Below, in pieces: positions 17,328 through 25,951 of a DNA stretch of 64,000 nt. Numbering within the stretch: the stretch's first letter is position 1; each line of letters starts with the position of its first letter. A program made the translations under genes and the position numbers. This DNA is from Actinomycetes bacterium (GTDB lineage: Bacteria > Actinomycetota > Acidimicrobiia > Acidimicrobiales > Ilumatobacteraceae). Below the pieces are notes generated by a model, which ran no database searches, was not told the origin of the DNA, and worked only from the letters and a program-made list of their open reading frames with translations. The stretch is taken from contig JANXUF010000045.1 of the NCBI GenBank assembly GCA_025356335.1, forward strand, positions 1 through 64,000, given 5' to 3'.

Positions 17328-17347
17328 TTGAGTGAGTACTCAGTCAA
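17328..17347. promoter_or_regulatory. TetR operator upstream of MMPL operon
   Basis: TTGAGTGAGTACTCAGTCAA is a 20-bp palindrome centred on GTAC with one mismatched pair. It lies about 40 bp upstream of the exporter start. TGAGTGA-type half-sites are common operators of TetR regulators that control efflux pumps in actinobacteria. It is the expected binding site of the co-transcribed repressor. Confidence 0.8.
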
Positions 17348-17537
17348 TTATGGCGAGGTGTTCGGAGAAAGCAAGCGTGGATGTAGCGCCTGATGTCACA
17401 GCCCAAGCTCACCCACAGCTTCGCCGCGTTGCCTGACGCTCCCCGTGGGCGTAGCACCATCTCTCGCGCTGCCGATCGTGCGGCGCCGGCGAGGTCCGAC
17501 GCGGTTACCGAAGCGCTCCGGCGGGTAGTCGGAACCC

Positions 17538-17831
17538 ATGGAGAGCACGAATCCACAGCGCCCCACACCCGGGACAACGACGGACGACGAAGCTGCGAGC
17601 GACACGCGGTCTCCGGACAAACCGACCATCCGTCAATTGATCCACTGGGCGACCGGCGATCGCGATGCCGAGGCCAAGGCGTTGGCCGACGCGGCAGCGG
17701 GGTCGGTGTCACGGGACGAGGCCAAGCGGGCAGTGCAGGCAGCTCACGGCGATATTCCCTCCGACAAAGCGCCAGAGGACAGCGAAGTCGCCAAGCCTGC
17801 CGATCTCGACTCCCCTCGGCCGACCGACTGA
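17538..17831 (+). CDS. Small hydrophilic protein of unknown function
   Basis: A 97-residue protein that I do not recognise. Both ends are disordered and rich in Thr, Asp, Pro and Ser. The middle (KPTIRQLIHWATGDRDAEAK, then AGSVSRDEAKRAVQAAHGD) looks like two or three amphipathic helices. No signal peptide or membrane segment is seen. It is divergent from the MMPL operon, with no strong ribosome-binding site. Codon-position composition looks coding, but a non-coding explanation remains possible. Confidence 0.45.
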   Translation: MESTNPQRPTPGTTTDDEAASDTRSPDKPTIRQLIHWATGDRDAEAKALADAAAGSVSRDEAKRAVQAAHGDIPSDKAPEDSEVAKPADLDSPRPTD

Positions 17832-18019
17832 TCCGACCGACCGCTCGGTCGTTTTGCGGGGTGCCGGCACGTGGATTCGGCGTCGACGGAATCGGCGTGA
17901 CCGGCTGGTCCGCTTGCGGGTCGAGGACGAGTTGAGGAGTGCTTCCGGCCGCTCATTTGGATCGAGTCGACGCGGTCGGGTCATTGCGATCGAGGAGCGC
18001 AGCTGACACGCTTGTCGGC

Positions 18020-18727
18020 GTGGATGATTCCAACGCACCACCGGATCTGGCGATCGACCGGTCGGCTGCCATCGAACGAACGGATCTCGGCGCAGGGTCA
18101 TGGATCGATGTCGTGAAAGGATTCGTACGTTCGGCGGCGAGCCAGTTCGACGAGATCTTCAGTACAGCACCGTGGATGCAGACTGAAGTCCTGCGGTACA
18201 ACGAGTATGTCGCCGAGCAGCGCCTCGGTGCCGGCATGCGTTCGGACGCCAATCCGCTGTTCCGCCAGACAGAACTGCACCTCCAGGGAAAATATCGCGT
18301 CGCCGTCACCGGCGTCGGTGCGTTGCTGTATCGGACGGGCGAGGACTTCCAGGGACTGCACAGTGATCGCCAGATGCGCTGGCTCGACGACACCATCGTC
18401 GCCATCGTCGTGCTCGGCGAACGGCGGCCATTCGTGCTGCGCAAGCGCCGCCCGCTCAGTGAAGTCGTCGAGCGCATCCCGGCAGGCACCGATCCTGGCG
18501 ACATCGTGCTGACACCTGGCGACGGTGACCTGCTGGTGATGGGCGGAGCGAACCAACGTGATTGGTTGCACGGGGTGCCGAAGGCAGACACGTCGAACCC
18601 GCGGATCTCATTGACATGGCGATGGACGAGCCGGCGGGGGCGACCCGATACCAACCCCGGCTACTTCGACGGTCGACAGTTCAGCGATCGCCCGCGCCAA
18701 CCGGGAACCCGGACCAGACGGCCCTGA
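18020..18727 (+). CDS. AlkB-like 2-oxoglutarate/Fe(II) dioxygenase
   Basis: A 235-residue protein taken from a GTG at 18020, though an in-frame ATG at 17939 would add 27 residues. Iron ligands fit the AlkB superfamily: His-x-Asp in FQGLHSDRQMRWLDDTIVAI and the distal His in RDWLHGVPKAD. The 2-oxoglutarate-binding Arg lies in NPRISLTWRWTSRRG. AlkB proteins oxidatively demethylate alkylated DNA or RNA bases. The C terminus ends in a basic tail (SDRPRQPGTRTRRP). No neighbouring repair gene is seen. A second, distinct AlkB-like gene lies at 51866-52666. Confidence 0.8.
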   Translation: MDDSNAPPDLAIDRSAAIERTDLGAGSWIDVVKGFVRSAASQFDEIFSTAPWMQTEVLRYNEYVAEQRLGAGMRSDANPLFRQTELHLQGKYRVAVTGVGALLYRTGEDFQGLHSDRQMRWLDDTIVAIVVLGERRPFVLRKRRPLSEVVERIPAGTDPGDIVLTPGDGDLLVMGGANQRDWLHGVPKADTSNPRISLTWRWTSRRGRPDTNPGYFDGRQFSDRPRQPGTRTRRP

Positions 18728-19302
18728 TCCCCCGCGGCGCGAGCCGCCGACAACCGGCGGATCGAGCGCACATCCGGTCAGGCGCAGACGGGTTCGGCGG
18801 CACCGATCTTGAATGCTTCCTGCCGCTTCAGAAGGTGCTCGCCGGCGATCAGCGTCGGCTGTGCCGGCGGTCTGCGGTGACCCACGAAGGCGCGGGAGCG
18901 ATCACCGTGTCCGACGCTGGGTCGTGGAATATGAACGAGAGCGAGGCACGAGGCGGTTGCTGCGACGTCGCGCGATGGATCGACGACGCGGTGGAGGTTT
19001 GCGGGGATTCGACGGTTCGTCCCGGGTCTGACCTGGCAGCGGGGGAGTCGGTCGCGGCGAACAGTGATCGGCGACGAGGTCGGCGAACTGGCGATGTGTC
19101 GGGGAGCGGTTCGACGACGGCAACGGTAAGCGTCCGGATCGTCACTGCCGGTTGCCGATCGATGAATGCTGTGTTGCTGAGACGCATTTGAAACGTGCCG
19201 TTGACACATCGGCGATAGACGTGACTGCGAACACGCAGAACCGATGAGCATCGACCCTCGATGATCGGCAACACTGGCGTTTCACCGAACGGCCCGAGAG
19301 CG
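18728..19302. other. Intergenic region upstream of ABC operon
   Basis: This 575-bp gap has no supported gene. A minus-strand frame ending at 18778 finishes with a protein-like tail (GEHLLKRQEAFKIGAAEPVC) that could be the remnant of a lost gene, but upstream of the tail the composition is not protein-like. The right part should contain the promoter of the ABC importer. I looked for a thiamine-pyrophosphate riboswitch because the importer is of the NMT1 type and found no matching core. Confidence 0.4.
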
Positions 19303-20127
19303 ATGATGACCCACCCGACAACCGACGCCCCATCCCCGGTGGGGACGAATGAGCCGCTGGTATCGATCAGCGGCGTCAGCAAGTTGTTCAGCCGCCGCGG
19401 GCGCACTGTCGAAGCGCTGCGCGACGTCGACCTGACGATCGGTGACGGAGAGTTCGTCAGCCTGCTCGGCCCGAGCGGTTGCGGCAAGTCGACGCTGCTG
19501 CGGATCATCGGGGGACTGCAGACAGCCGACCGCGGTACCGTTTCTGTCGGGGGTGGAGATGTCCAGCACGCCCGTGCCGCCAAACAGTACGGACTCGTTC
19601 CGCAGGCACCGGCACTGTTGCCATGGAAGACCGTCGCCGACAACGTCCGCTTCCTGACGAGCCTGCATCGTCGGCGAGGCAGTGAGCAGGTGATGAACGA
19701 TGCCGAGATCCAGGAGCTGTTGGTCACCGTCGGTCTGGCCGGCTTCGAGAGGTCGTATCCTCACGAACTGTCGGGCGGCATGCAACAGCGTGTCTCGCTG
19801 GTTCGGGCTTTCGCCGTCGGTGCTCCGATCCTGCTGATGGACGAGCCGTTCGCCGCCCTCGACGAGATCACCCGGGCTGACATGCGCTACCTGCTGCTCG
19901 ACCTGTGGAGCAGGACGCACGCCACCGTCGTTTTCGTCACCCACTCGGTCACCGAGGCGGCGATCCTGTCGGACCGTGTCGTCGTGATGGCCGCACGTCC
20001 CGGCCGTGTCGCTGCAGAGCGCACGATCGAGCTGCCCCGACCGCGCACGCCCGAAATGGAAGACGAACCGAACTTCCACGAGCAGGTCCGTCGACTCCGC
20101 GCCGATCTCAGGGAGCACCACGCATGA
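19303..20127 (+). CDS. ABC importer ATPase (SsuB/TauB/NrtD type)
   Basis: A 274-residue nucleotide-binding protein. Walker A is GPSGCGKST, the Q-loop VPQAPALLPWKTVADNVRF, the signature LSGGMQQRV, Walker B ILLMDEPFAALDE and the H-loop VVFVTHSVTEAA. The pattern (DEPFAALDEITR) is that of nitrate/sulfonate/taurine/thiamine-precursor importers. The start may be either of two adjacent ATGs (19303 or 19306). The gene overlaps the permease gene by ATGA, and the binding protein follows, completing a three-gene importer. Confidence 0.92.
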   Translation: MMTHPTTDAPSPVGTNEPLVSISGVSKLFSRRGRTVEALRDVDLTIGDGEFVSLLGPSGCGKSTLLRIIGGLQTADRGTVSVGGGDVQHARAAKQYGLVPQAPALLPWKTVADNVRFLTSLHRRRGSEQVMNDAEIQELLVTVGLAGFERSYPHELSGGMQQRVSLVRAFAVGAPILLMDEPFAALDEITRADMRYLLLDLWSRTHATVVFVTHSVTEAAILSDRVVVMAARPGRVAAERTIELPRPRTPEMEDEPNFHEQVRRLRADLREHHA

Positions 20128-20984
20128 TGCGTCTCGATCCGCAGTCGGTCGCCGATTCGTCGACCGACGTCGCAGATGGCGATCCGCTCGACGGCTACGC
20201 GAGGAGGTCGCGGACGAGTCCGATCCGGCGCCTGCTGCTACTGCTCGCGCCGGTCATCGGCGTCGTCGGGTTCCTGGCGATCTGGCAGTTGTCGATCGTC
20301 ATTTTCGACATCAAGAAATTCGTCCTCCCGTCTCCCTGGAACATCCTCGGCGGCATCAAGTCCGACCCGATGTTCTATGTACGCAATGCCAGGACCACGG
20401 TATGGGAGTCGTTCCTCGGCTTCACCATCGCCTTCCTGTTGGCGATGCTCGGGGCGACGATCATGGCACTGTCGAAATTCGCCGAGCGGGCAATCCTTCC
20501 GTTGGCGGTGCTGCTGCAGGTGACCCCGCTGATCGCCTATGCGCCGGCGATCGTCATCTGGCAGGGATTCGGGCTGAAGCCGATTCTCATCATGACGTCG
20601 CTGGTGTGTTTCGTGCCGTTCCTCATCAATGGCGTACTCGGGCTCCGTTCTGTCGATCCGAATCTGTTGGAACTGGCGCGGTCCGTCGACGCCAGCCGTC
20701 GTGAAGAGTTCTTCCGGTTGCGGCTGCCGTCAGCGTTGCCGAGCCTGTTCTCCGCCGGCCGTATCGCCGTCGGACTGGCACTGATCGGTTCGGTCCTCGG
20801 CGAGTTCTTCTCCGGTTCGACCGGCGGACTCGGCTATTCCGTCAAGACGGCGCAGGCCCATTCGCTCACGCTGCAACTGTGGGGTTCGGTGTTCGTGTTG
20901 GCGTTCGTCGGTGCGGCGGCGACGATGCTGATCATCGGGCTCGAACGGATCACGCTGCAGTGGCACAGCAGCCAGCGACCGTGA
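20124..20984 (+). CDS. ABC importer permease (SsuC/TauC type)
   Basis: A 286-residue inner-membrane permease with about six helices after a hydrophilic 35-residue N terminus. The cytoplasmic coupling loop reads ELARSVDASRREEFFRLRLP, the EAA motif that docks to the ATPase. Other family marks are FVLPSPWNILGGIKSDPMF and GLALIGSVLGEFFSGSTGGL. It is coupled to the ATPase gene upstream by ATGA; the binding protein starts about 60 bp downstream. Confidence 0.92.
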   Translation: MMRLDPQSVADSSTDVADGDPLDGYARRSRTSPIRRLLLLLAPVIGVVGFLAIWQLSIVIFDIKKFVLPSPWNILGGIKSDPMFYVRNARTTVWESFLGFTIAFLLAMLGATIMALSKFAERAILPLAVLLQVTPLIAYAPAIVIWQGFGLKPILIMTSLVCFVPFLINGVLGLRSVDPNLLELARSVDASRREEFFRLRLPSALPSLFSAGRIAVGLALIGSVLGEFFSGSTGGLGYSVKTAQAHSLTLQLWGSVFVLAFVGAAATMLIIGLERITLQWHSSQRP

Positions 20985-21043
20985 ACGACGCATCTTCCAC
21001 GACCACATCTCCCCACATGACACACAAGAATGGAGCGAACCAG

Positions 21044-22342
21044 ATGATCAGCGTGAACAGGCGGATCGGATCAGCAAGTGCCATCGTTGCCCTCGGGCTG
21101 CTCGCCGCAGCCTGCGGCAGCAGCGCCACCAAGGCGTCGACGTCCACCACCGTTGCCGGTGCGGCGACAACCGTTGCCGCGACGGCGACGACCGGTGGAG
21201 GCGCGGCCGCGTCGACGTCCGCGGGATCGACGGGCTCGTCGGGCTCGACGGACACGACGACGGCGACGACGAGCGCCGGAACCGCAGGCACGGCGAAAAC
21301 GACTGCCGGGACGACCGGTGCCGCCGGCGGCGTCACGATGACCGGTATCTCCGACGCCGAGTGTGCGGCGAACAAGGCTGTCGGCAAGATCACCTACCTC
21401 AGCAGTTTCGACTTCTCGGCTTCGGCGTCGATCATCGACGTCGTCACCGCCAAGGAGAAGGGCTACTTCGACAAGATGTGCCTGGACGTCGACCTCAAGC
21501 CGAGCTTCTCGACCGCCAACTACCCGCTGGTCGCCGCCGGCCAGGCACAGTTCTCGTCAGCCGGTAGCTACACCGAGATCCTCAACTACTCCAAGGACGG
21601 CGCCGCCTTCGTGGCCCTCGTCGACTATGGCAAGGCGCCGATCGAAGCACTCATCACCAAGGACGGCGGGGCCACCGAACTGGCGCAGTTGAAGGGCAAG
21701 ACCATCGGCGTCAAGGGTGACCTGCCACCGTCGATCGTGGCGATGCTCGCCAACGCCGGCCTCAAGCGCGGTGCCGACTACAAGGAAGTACTCGTCGACG
21801 GCTTCGACCCGCAGGCGCAGCTCAAGCTGCCGATCGACGCCTTGCCGGTCTACAAGAGCAACGAACCCGGTCAACTCGACCGTGCCGCTGTCAAGTACAA
21901 CCTCTTCGATCCTGCCAAGACGAACACGCCGGGTTCATTCGGCCTGATCTACACGTCGAAGGACTATGCGGCAGCACACCCGACTGTCGTCACCGACTTC
22001 ACCAGGGCTGCACTGAAGGGCATGGAGGACACGATCGCCGATCCGGCTGCGTCGGTTGCCTTCTCGATCAAGCTGATCAACGCTGCCGGCAACACGAACT
22101 TCCTCACGCAGGCCGGTGAGACCTACCGCATCACCCAGGAGATCGGCGTCGTCAAGGCGAGCACACCTTCAGGTGAGCCGATCGGTGAGATCGATCCCGC
22201 CGTGTTCGACAAGGAATACTCCACCTATGTCGCCGACGGTGTCTGGCCGAAGGGTGCACCGGCGGATACGCACAGCTACCTGCCGGGCGTCGCCAAGTCC
22301 GTCTACGGCACCGACGGCAAAGTCATCTGGCCGGCCAGTTGA
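21044..22342 (+). CDS. NMT1/THI5-like ABC substrate-binding lipoprotein
   Basis: A 432-residue lipoprotein. The N terminus has Arg residues, a hydrophobic stretch and a lipobox ending in Cys (LGLLAAACGSSATK). A long Thr/Ala/Gly/Ser linker follows to about residue 95. The ligand domain begins KITYLSSFDFSASASIIDVV and contains AKEKGYFDKMCLDVDLKPSF, the NMT1/THI5-like fold of binding proteins for thiamine precursors, aliphatic sulfonates and similar small molecules. The ligand is not identifiable. ATG 21044 gives a proper signal peptide; an in-frame ATG at 21017 is possible. Confidence 0.9.
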   Translation: MISVNRRIGSASAIVALGLLAAACGSSATKASTSTTVAGAATTVAATATTGGGAAASTSAGSTGSSGSTDTTTATTSAGTAGTAKTTAGTTGAAGGVTMTGISDAECAANKAVGKITYLSSFDFSASASIIDVVTAKEKGYFDKMCLDVDLKPSFSTANYPLVAAGQAQFSSAGSYTEILNYSKDGAAFVALVDYGKAPIEALITKDGGATELAQLKGKTIGVKGDLPPSIVAMLANAGLKRGADYKEVLVDGFDPQAQLKLPIDALPVYKSNEPGQLDRAAVKYNLFDPAKTNTPGSFGLIYTSKDYAAAHPTVVTDFTRAALKGMEDTIADPAASVAFSIKLINAAGNTNFLTQAGETYRITQEIGVVKASTPSGEPIGEIDPAVFDKEYSTYVADGVWPKGAPADTHSYLPGVAKSVYGTDGKVIWPAS

Positions 22343-22367
22343 CCGTGCCTGCGTCTGGTCGCAGTCG

Positions 22368-23402
22368 ATGAGAGCGCAGGTACAACGTGGTTTCGGTGGC
22401 GGCAGCGCTGTCGCCACCGAAACCGTCGATGATCCGCGTCCAGCGCCTGGCGAGGTCGTGATCGCCGTGCGGGCCTGCGCTCTCAACCGGCTCGATCTCC
22501 TGCAGCAGGAGGCGGCGCTCGTCCGCGGCTTCTCGCTGCCGCACATCGCCGGCATGGACGTCGCCGGCATCGTCACCGAACGGGCCGATGATCTGCCGGC
22601 GGGCATCGGTCCGGCAGTTGGAGATGCGGTGCTCGTCGATCCGGTCAGCACCTGCGGCGTCTGTGATCGCTGCACGGCTGGCCTGTCTCCGTATTGTGAG
22701 AACCTTCGGACGGTCGGCTCCACGCGCCCCGGTGGCTTCGCCGAGCTCGTCGCCGCGCCCGCCAGCCACGCCTTTGCCTTGCCGGAGGGCTTGAGTTTCG
22801 TGCAGGCGGCGACGTTGCCCGTTGCGGCGATGACGGCCTTCCACGCCATCGAGGCCGGCCGTTTCGTCGACGGGGAGACGGTGCTCGTGAACGGAGCCGG
22901 GTCGGGAGTGTCCTGCGCTCTGCTGGCACTGCTGCGTTGGCGCGGCGCCACCGTGATCACCACGGCCGGCGGGCCGGCGAAGGTGGCGAGGGCCTTGGCC
23001 GTCGGCTACCACCACGCCATCGACTATCGCCGTGAAAACGTCGCTGAGGTCGTCCGTTCGCTCACCGAAGGTCGCGGTGTCGACCTCGTCATCGACCATG
23101 TCGGCCCTGCACTGTTCCAGCAATCGGTCGAGGCCATGGCGATCGAGGGCCGGATGGTCTTCTGCGGCACGACGACAGGAACCGAGGCGCTGCTGTCGCT
23201 GACCAGCGTGTACCACTGGGGCCGCGCGCTGATCGGTGCCGGCGGATACCTGCCGGCGGACTTCCCGAGGATGCTGTCGGCGATGGCGTCGACGAACGCC
23301 TCGCCGGTCGTCGACAGCGTCTGGCCGTTCGAGCAGATGGCACTCGCTCAGCAGCAGATGGCGAGCGGCGAGTTCTTCGGAAAGATCGTCATCGAGTTCT
23401 GA
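22368..23402 (+). CDS. Zinc-containing MDR-family oxidoreductase
   Basis: A 344-residue medium-chain dehydrogenase/reductase. The structural-zinc lobe is present (STCGVCDRCTAGLSPYCENL, four Cys), as is the Rossmann motif VNGAGSGVSCALLALL. The catalytic zinc ligands are not conserved: the usual Cys site reads ALNRLDLLQQ and the GHE motif is GMDVAGIV. It therefore resembles quinone oxidoreductase-like MDR proteins that keep only the structural zinc. It follows the ABC binding protein by 25 bp on the same strand and is probably co-transcribed, so it may process the imported substrate (inference). Confidence 0.88.
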   Translation: MRAQVQRGFGGGSAVATETVDDPRPAPGEVVIAVRACALNRLDLLQQEAALVRGFSLPHIAGMDVAGIVTERADDLPAGIGPAVGDAVLVDPVSTCGVCDRCTAGLSPYCENLRTVGSTRPGGFAELVAAPASHAFALPEGLSFVQAATLPVAAMTAFHAIEAGRFVDGETVLVNGAGSGVSCALLALLRWRGATVITTAGGPAKVARALAVGYHHAIDYRRENVAEVVRSLTEGRGVDLVIDHVGPALFQQSVEAMAIEGRMVFCGTTTGTEALLSLTSVYHWGRALIGAGGYLPADFPRMLSAMASTNASPVVDSVWPFEQMALAQQQMASGEFFGKIVIEF

Positions 23403-23604
23403 TGCGATCGGATTCTGCGTCCATCGGGTTCTGATGCGATCAGGTACTGGTGACGAGTACTGGTGGATCGAGGGTGAGTGGCCGGCAGCCCGCACTGCCG
23501 GCACTCGGGTGGTCCGCACAGTTGGGACGACCGAGCCCGGCGATGATGACGAGGTTTCGAAAGTTTTCTCGATTTCTCATCGGACGGTGACTGCCGGCGG
23601 AGTT

Positions 23605-23796
23605 TCAGTCGGACGACTTCAGCTTGAAATACAGCGTCAGCAGAACGAGCAGGATGATGATGATCGCCAGTGTCCTGAAGAGCCAGAGGATCGTGCCAAG
23701 GATGAAGTGGAACAGGAACAGCGCCACGATGGCGAGGATGATGTAACCGACGACCGTCGCCAGCAGTGAGCGGGCGCCGCTCTGGTTTGTTGCCAT
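23605..23796 (-). CDS. Small single-helix-pair membrane protein
   Basis: A 63-residue protein that is almost all membrane. Residues about 10-28 (LLATVVGYIILAIVALFLFH) and 32-58 (GTILWLFRTLAIIIILLVLL) are hydrophobic, with a short charged C-terminal tail (YFKLKSSD). Similar small membrane proteins are common in actinobacteria and have no known function. It stands alone between the MDR oxidoreductase (convergent) and a LysR regulator. Confidence 0.65.
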   Translation of the reverse strand: MATNQSGARSLLATVVGYIILAIVALFLFHFILGTILWLFRTLAIIIILLVLLTLYFKLKSSD

Positions 23797-23873
23797 GCTC
23801 GGAGTATGCCACCGGGCTCACGGTTCGCTGCGTCGGTCGACGGCGGACTACCCGATGTTCGCCGAGCGGCCCG

Positions 23874-24908
23874 TCACCCGATGTGCAGCAACTCGAAGCG
23901 GGGCGACTCGAACGTGCGGGCTGACTCGATGCTGCGGAGCTCGAGAGCGCGGAGCGATTCGATGAACGATGCCGCTGACGGACTGCGGCGACCGGCCAGT
24001 GTCTGCACCGATACGTAGCGACGCAGCGGCTCTGCGGTTCGCCTGATCGTCACGCCGTCGAGAGCCAGCCGGTCGAGTGCCGAGGCCGGCACCAGGGCAA
24101 CGCCGCACCCGGCGCGCACCAACGACAGTGTGGACCGATAGTCGTTGCACTGCGCGCCGATGTCGGGGACGAAACCCGCAGCTCCACATGCGCGTTGGAC
24201 GAGCTCGTGGCACGTCGTGCCCAGCGGAGGCACGATCCATCGCTCGCTGCGCAGCGACCGGATGTCGATGGGGCCCGCCTGCGCCCACGGATCCTCGACG
24301 TATTGGGCCGCTCGGCCATCGTCGTCGGCTTCGCCATCGCCTGCGTCTTCGGTTGCGGCCGAGCGGGGATGTGATGCCTCGTCCGGGAGGGCGAGCAGCA
24401 TCTGCTCGTCGAACAACGCCTCGGACTCGACGACTCCGGGAACGATGCGTGGCAGCAGGTCGTAGTGATGAACGACTCCGACGTCTGCGCTGCCGGACTG
24501 CAACAACTGCTCTGCGCGCTCCGGCTCGGCTTCGATCAGGCGACCATCGATTCCGGGATAGCGCCGGTGAAGACTGCCGAGCGCCGGCGCCACGATGGAG
24601 GCGACTGCCGTCGGAAAAGCGGCGATCGTCAGCGGTCCGCTCGGCGCCCTGCTCGATGCCAGCGCTGCCGACGCAGCGGCGAGTTGGGTGAGCACGATGT
24701 CGGCGTGGGCGGCGAGCAGCAACCCGGCGTCGGTCAGGCGAATCGAACGACCGGTTCGGACGAACAGCGATGCGTCCGTCTCGCGCTCGAGCGCCGCCAA
24801 CTGCTGAGAGATCGCCGGGGCGGTGAAATGGAGTGCACGGGCAGCAGCGGTGATGCTGCCATGACGGGCGACCGCTTGCAGGGCTTGGAGTTTTCGGACG
24901 TCGAGCAC
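23874..24908 (-). CDS. LysR-family transcriptional regulator
   Basis: A 344-residue LysR regulator. The N-terminal winged helix reads LQALQAVARHGSITAAARAL, then ISQQLAALERETDASLFVRT. The periplasmic-binding-protein-like effector domain starts at GPLTIAAFPTAVASIVAPAL. An Asp/Glu/Gly-rich insertion (TEDAGDGEADDDGRAAQ) interrupts the effector domain near residue 200. It is divergent from an EamA transporter about 70 bp away, the classical arrangement in which a LysR regulator controls the neighbouring gene from a shared promoter region. Confidence 0.92.
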   Translation of the reverse strand: MLDVRKLQALQAVARHGSITAAARALHFTAPAISQQLAALERETDASLFVRTGRSIRLTDAGLLLAAHADIVLTQLAAASAALASSRAPSGPLTIAAFPTAVASIVAPALGSLHRRYPGIDGRLIEAEPERAEQLLQSGSADVGVVHHYDLLPRIVPGVVESEALFDEQMLLALPDEASHPRSAATEDAGDGEADDDGRAAQYVEDPWAQAGPIDIRSLRSERWIVPPLGTTCHELVQRACGAAGFVPDIGAQCNDYRSTLSLVRAGCGVALVPASALDRLALDGVTIRRTAEPLRRYVSVQTLAGRRSPSAASFIESLRALELRSIESARTFESPRFELLHIG

Positions 24909-24979
24909 AAGCCCAGCTTATGTGTTGATCGACAATTCGTTACGGTCACTTTTGCTCGAACCTCGGCATCGTGGTGTGC

Positions 24980-25894
24980 ATGCGCCGTGTTCCTGCTCCC
25001 GTGCTCGTTGCCTCGACCGTCGTGCTGTGGGCGGCGGCCTTCCCGGCGATCCGCGTCGCCTTGGAATCGGCCTCACCCGTTGCCTTGTCGTTCTGGCGCC
25101 TGGCGATCGCTGCGGTCGTCCTGCTGATCGCTGCACGTGCCACCAAGGCTCGTGTACCTGAGCGGCGCGACCTGCCGCAGATCGCACTCTGCGGCGCCAC
25201 CGGCATGGCCGCCTATCAACTGCTGCTGAACGTCGGTGAGCGAACCGTACCGGCCGGGACTGCGAGCCTGATCGTCGCCACTGCTCCCGTATACAGCCTG
25301 ATCGTCGCCAGTCACGTGCTCGGAGAGCGCATTCCGGGCCGGCGATGGGCCGGCCTCGCCATCGCCATGGGCGGTTCCGGTGCCGTGGCGCTGACGGCCG
25401 GTGGCAGGCTCTCGCTGCAGGGTGCGGCGATCGCCGTGGTCGCCGCCGCCGTCGTCCAGGGTCTGTACCACGCTGCCCAGCGGCCACTCCTCGACCGCTA
25501 TACGGCGTTGGAAGTGGCGACCTACGCAATGGTCGCCGGAGCCGTCATGCTGGTCCCGACGATCCCCTGGGCACTGCGTTCGGCAACGCACACGACAGCA
25601 CGATCCTGGATGGCGATCGGGTTGCTCGCACTCGGTCCCTCCGCACTCGGATTCGTGACGTGGGCCGGCGCTGTCGCCAGGTTGCAGGTCAGTCGGCCGG
25701 CGCTGGCGTTGTATGCGGTGCCCGTTGTCGCCATCGGGGTGGCATGGCTGTGGCTCGGGGAACGCCCGAAGGCGTTGACCGTCGCCGCTGGTCTGCTCGC
25801 CCTGGTAGGCGTCGCCATCGGCACGCTCCGATCCTCCTCCACGCCTCCGGCCACGGCGCTGATGCCTGCAGACCGGGTTGCAGTTGCCCGCTGA
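24980..25894 (+). CDS. EamA/DMT-family transporter
   Basis: A 304-residue protein with ten predicted helices in two EamA repeats. The first repeat starts VLVASTVVLWAAAFPAIRVA and the second around AAIAVVAAAVVQGLYHAAQR. The ends of the repeats carry the family ALxxL/ERP pattern (AWLWLGERPKALTVAAGLLA). DMT-family members export or import metabolites such as amino acids. ATG 24980 is preferred over GTGs at 24971 and 24974. Control by the divergent LysR regulator is likely from position. Confidence 0.9.
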   Translation: MRRVPAPVLVASTVVLWAAAFPAIRVALESASPVALSFWRLAIAAVVLLIAARATKARVPERRDLPQIALCGATGMAAYQLLLNVGERTVPAGTASLIVATAPVYSLIVASHVLGERIPGRRWAGLAIAMGGSGAVALTAGGRLSLQGAAIAVVAAAVVQGLYHAAQRPLLDRYTALEVATYAMVAGAVMLVPTIPWALRSATHTTARSWMAIGLLALGPSALGFVTWAGAVARLQVSRPALALYAVPVVAIGVAWLWLGERPKALTVAAGLLALVGVAIGTLRSSSTPPATALMPADRVAVAR

Positions 25895-25951
25895 CCGGGG
25901 ATGGCGGTGAGGGGCTGACAGCGGGTGCGCCGGGCCCACACGCCGCTCGAT

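Noticed and set aside
18778-19251. Minus-strand frame ending in a protein-like tail upstream of the ABC operon
   Set aside because: Only the last 30-40 residues look coding and no start or ribosome site is visible; at most a fragment.
18728-19302. Possible thiamine-pyrophosphate riboswitch upstream of the NMT1-type importer
   Set aside because: The conserved CTGAGA and ACC.GA core elements were not found.
23490-23512. A CACTCGGGTG match resembling the dispersed repeat
   Set aside because: Only about ten bases match and the 19-bp unit is absent, so chance is likely in GC-rich DNA.
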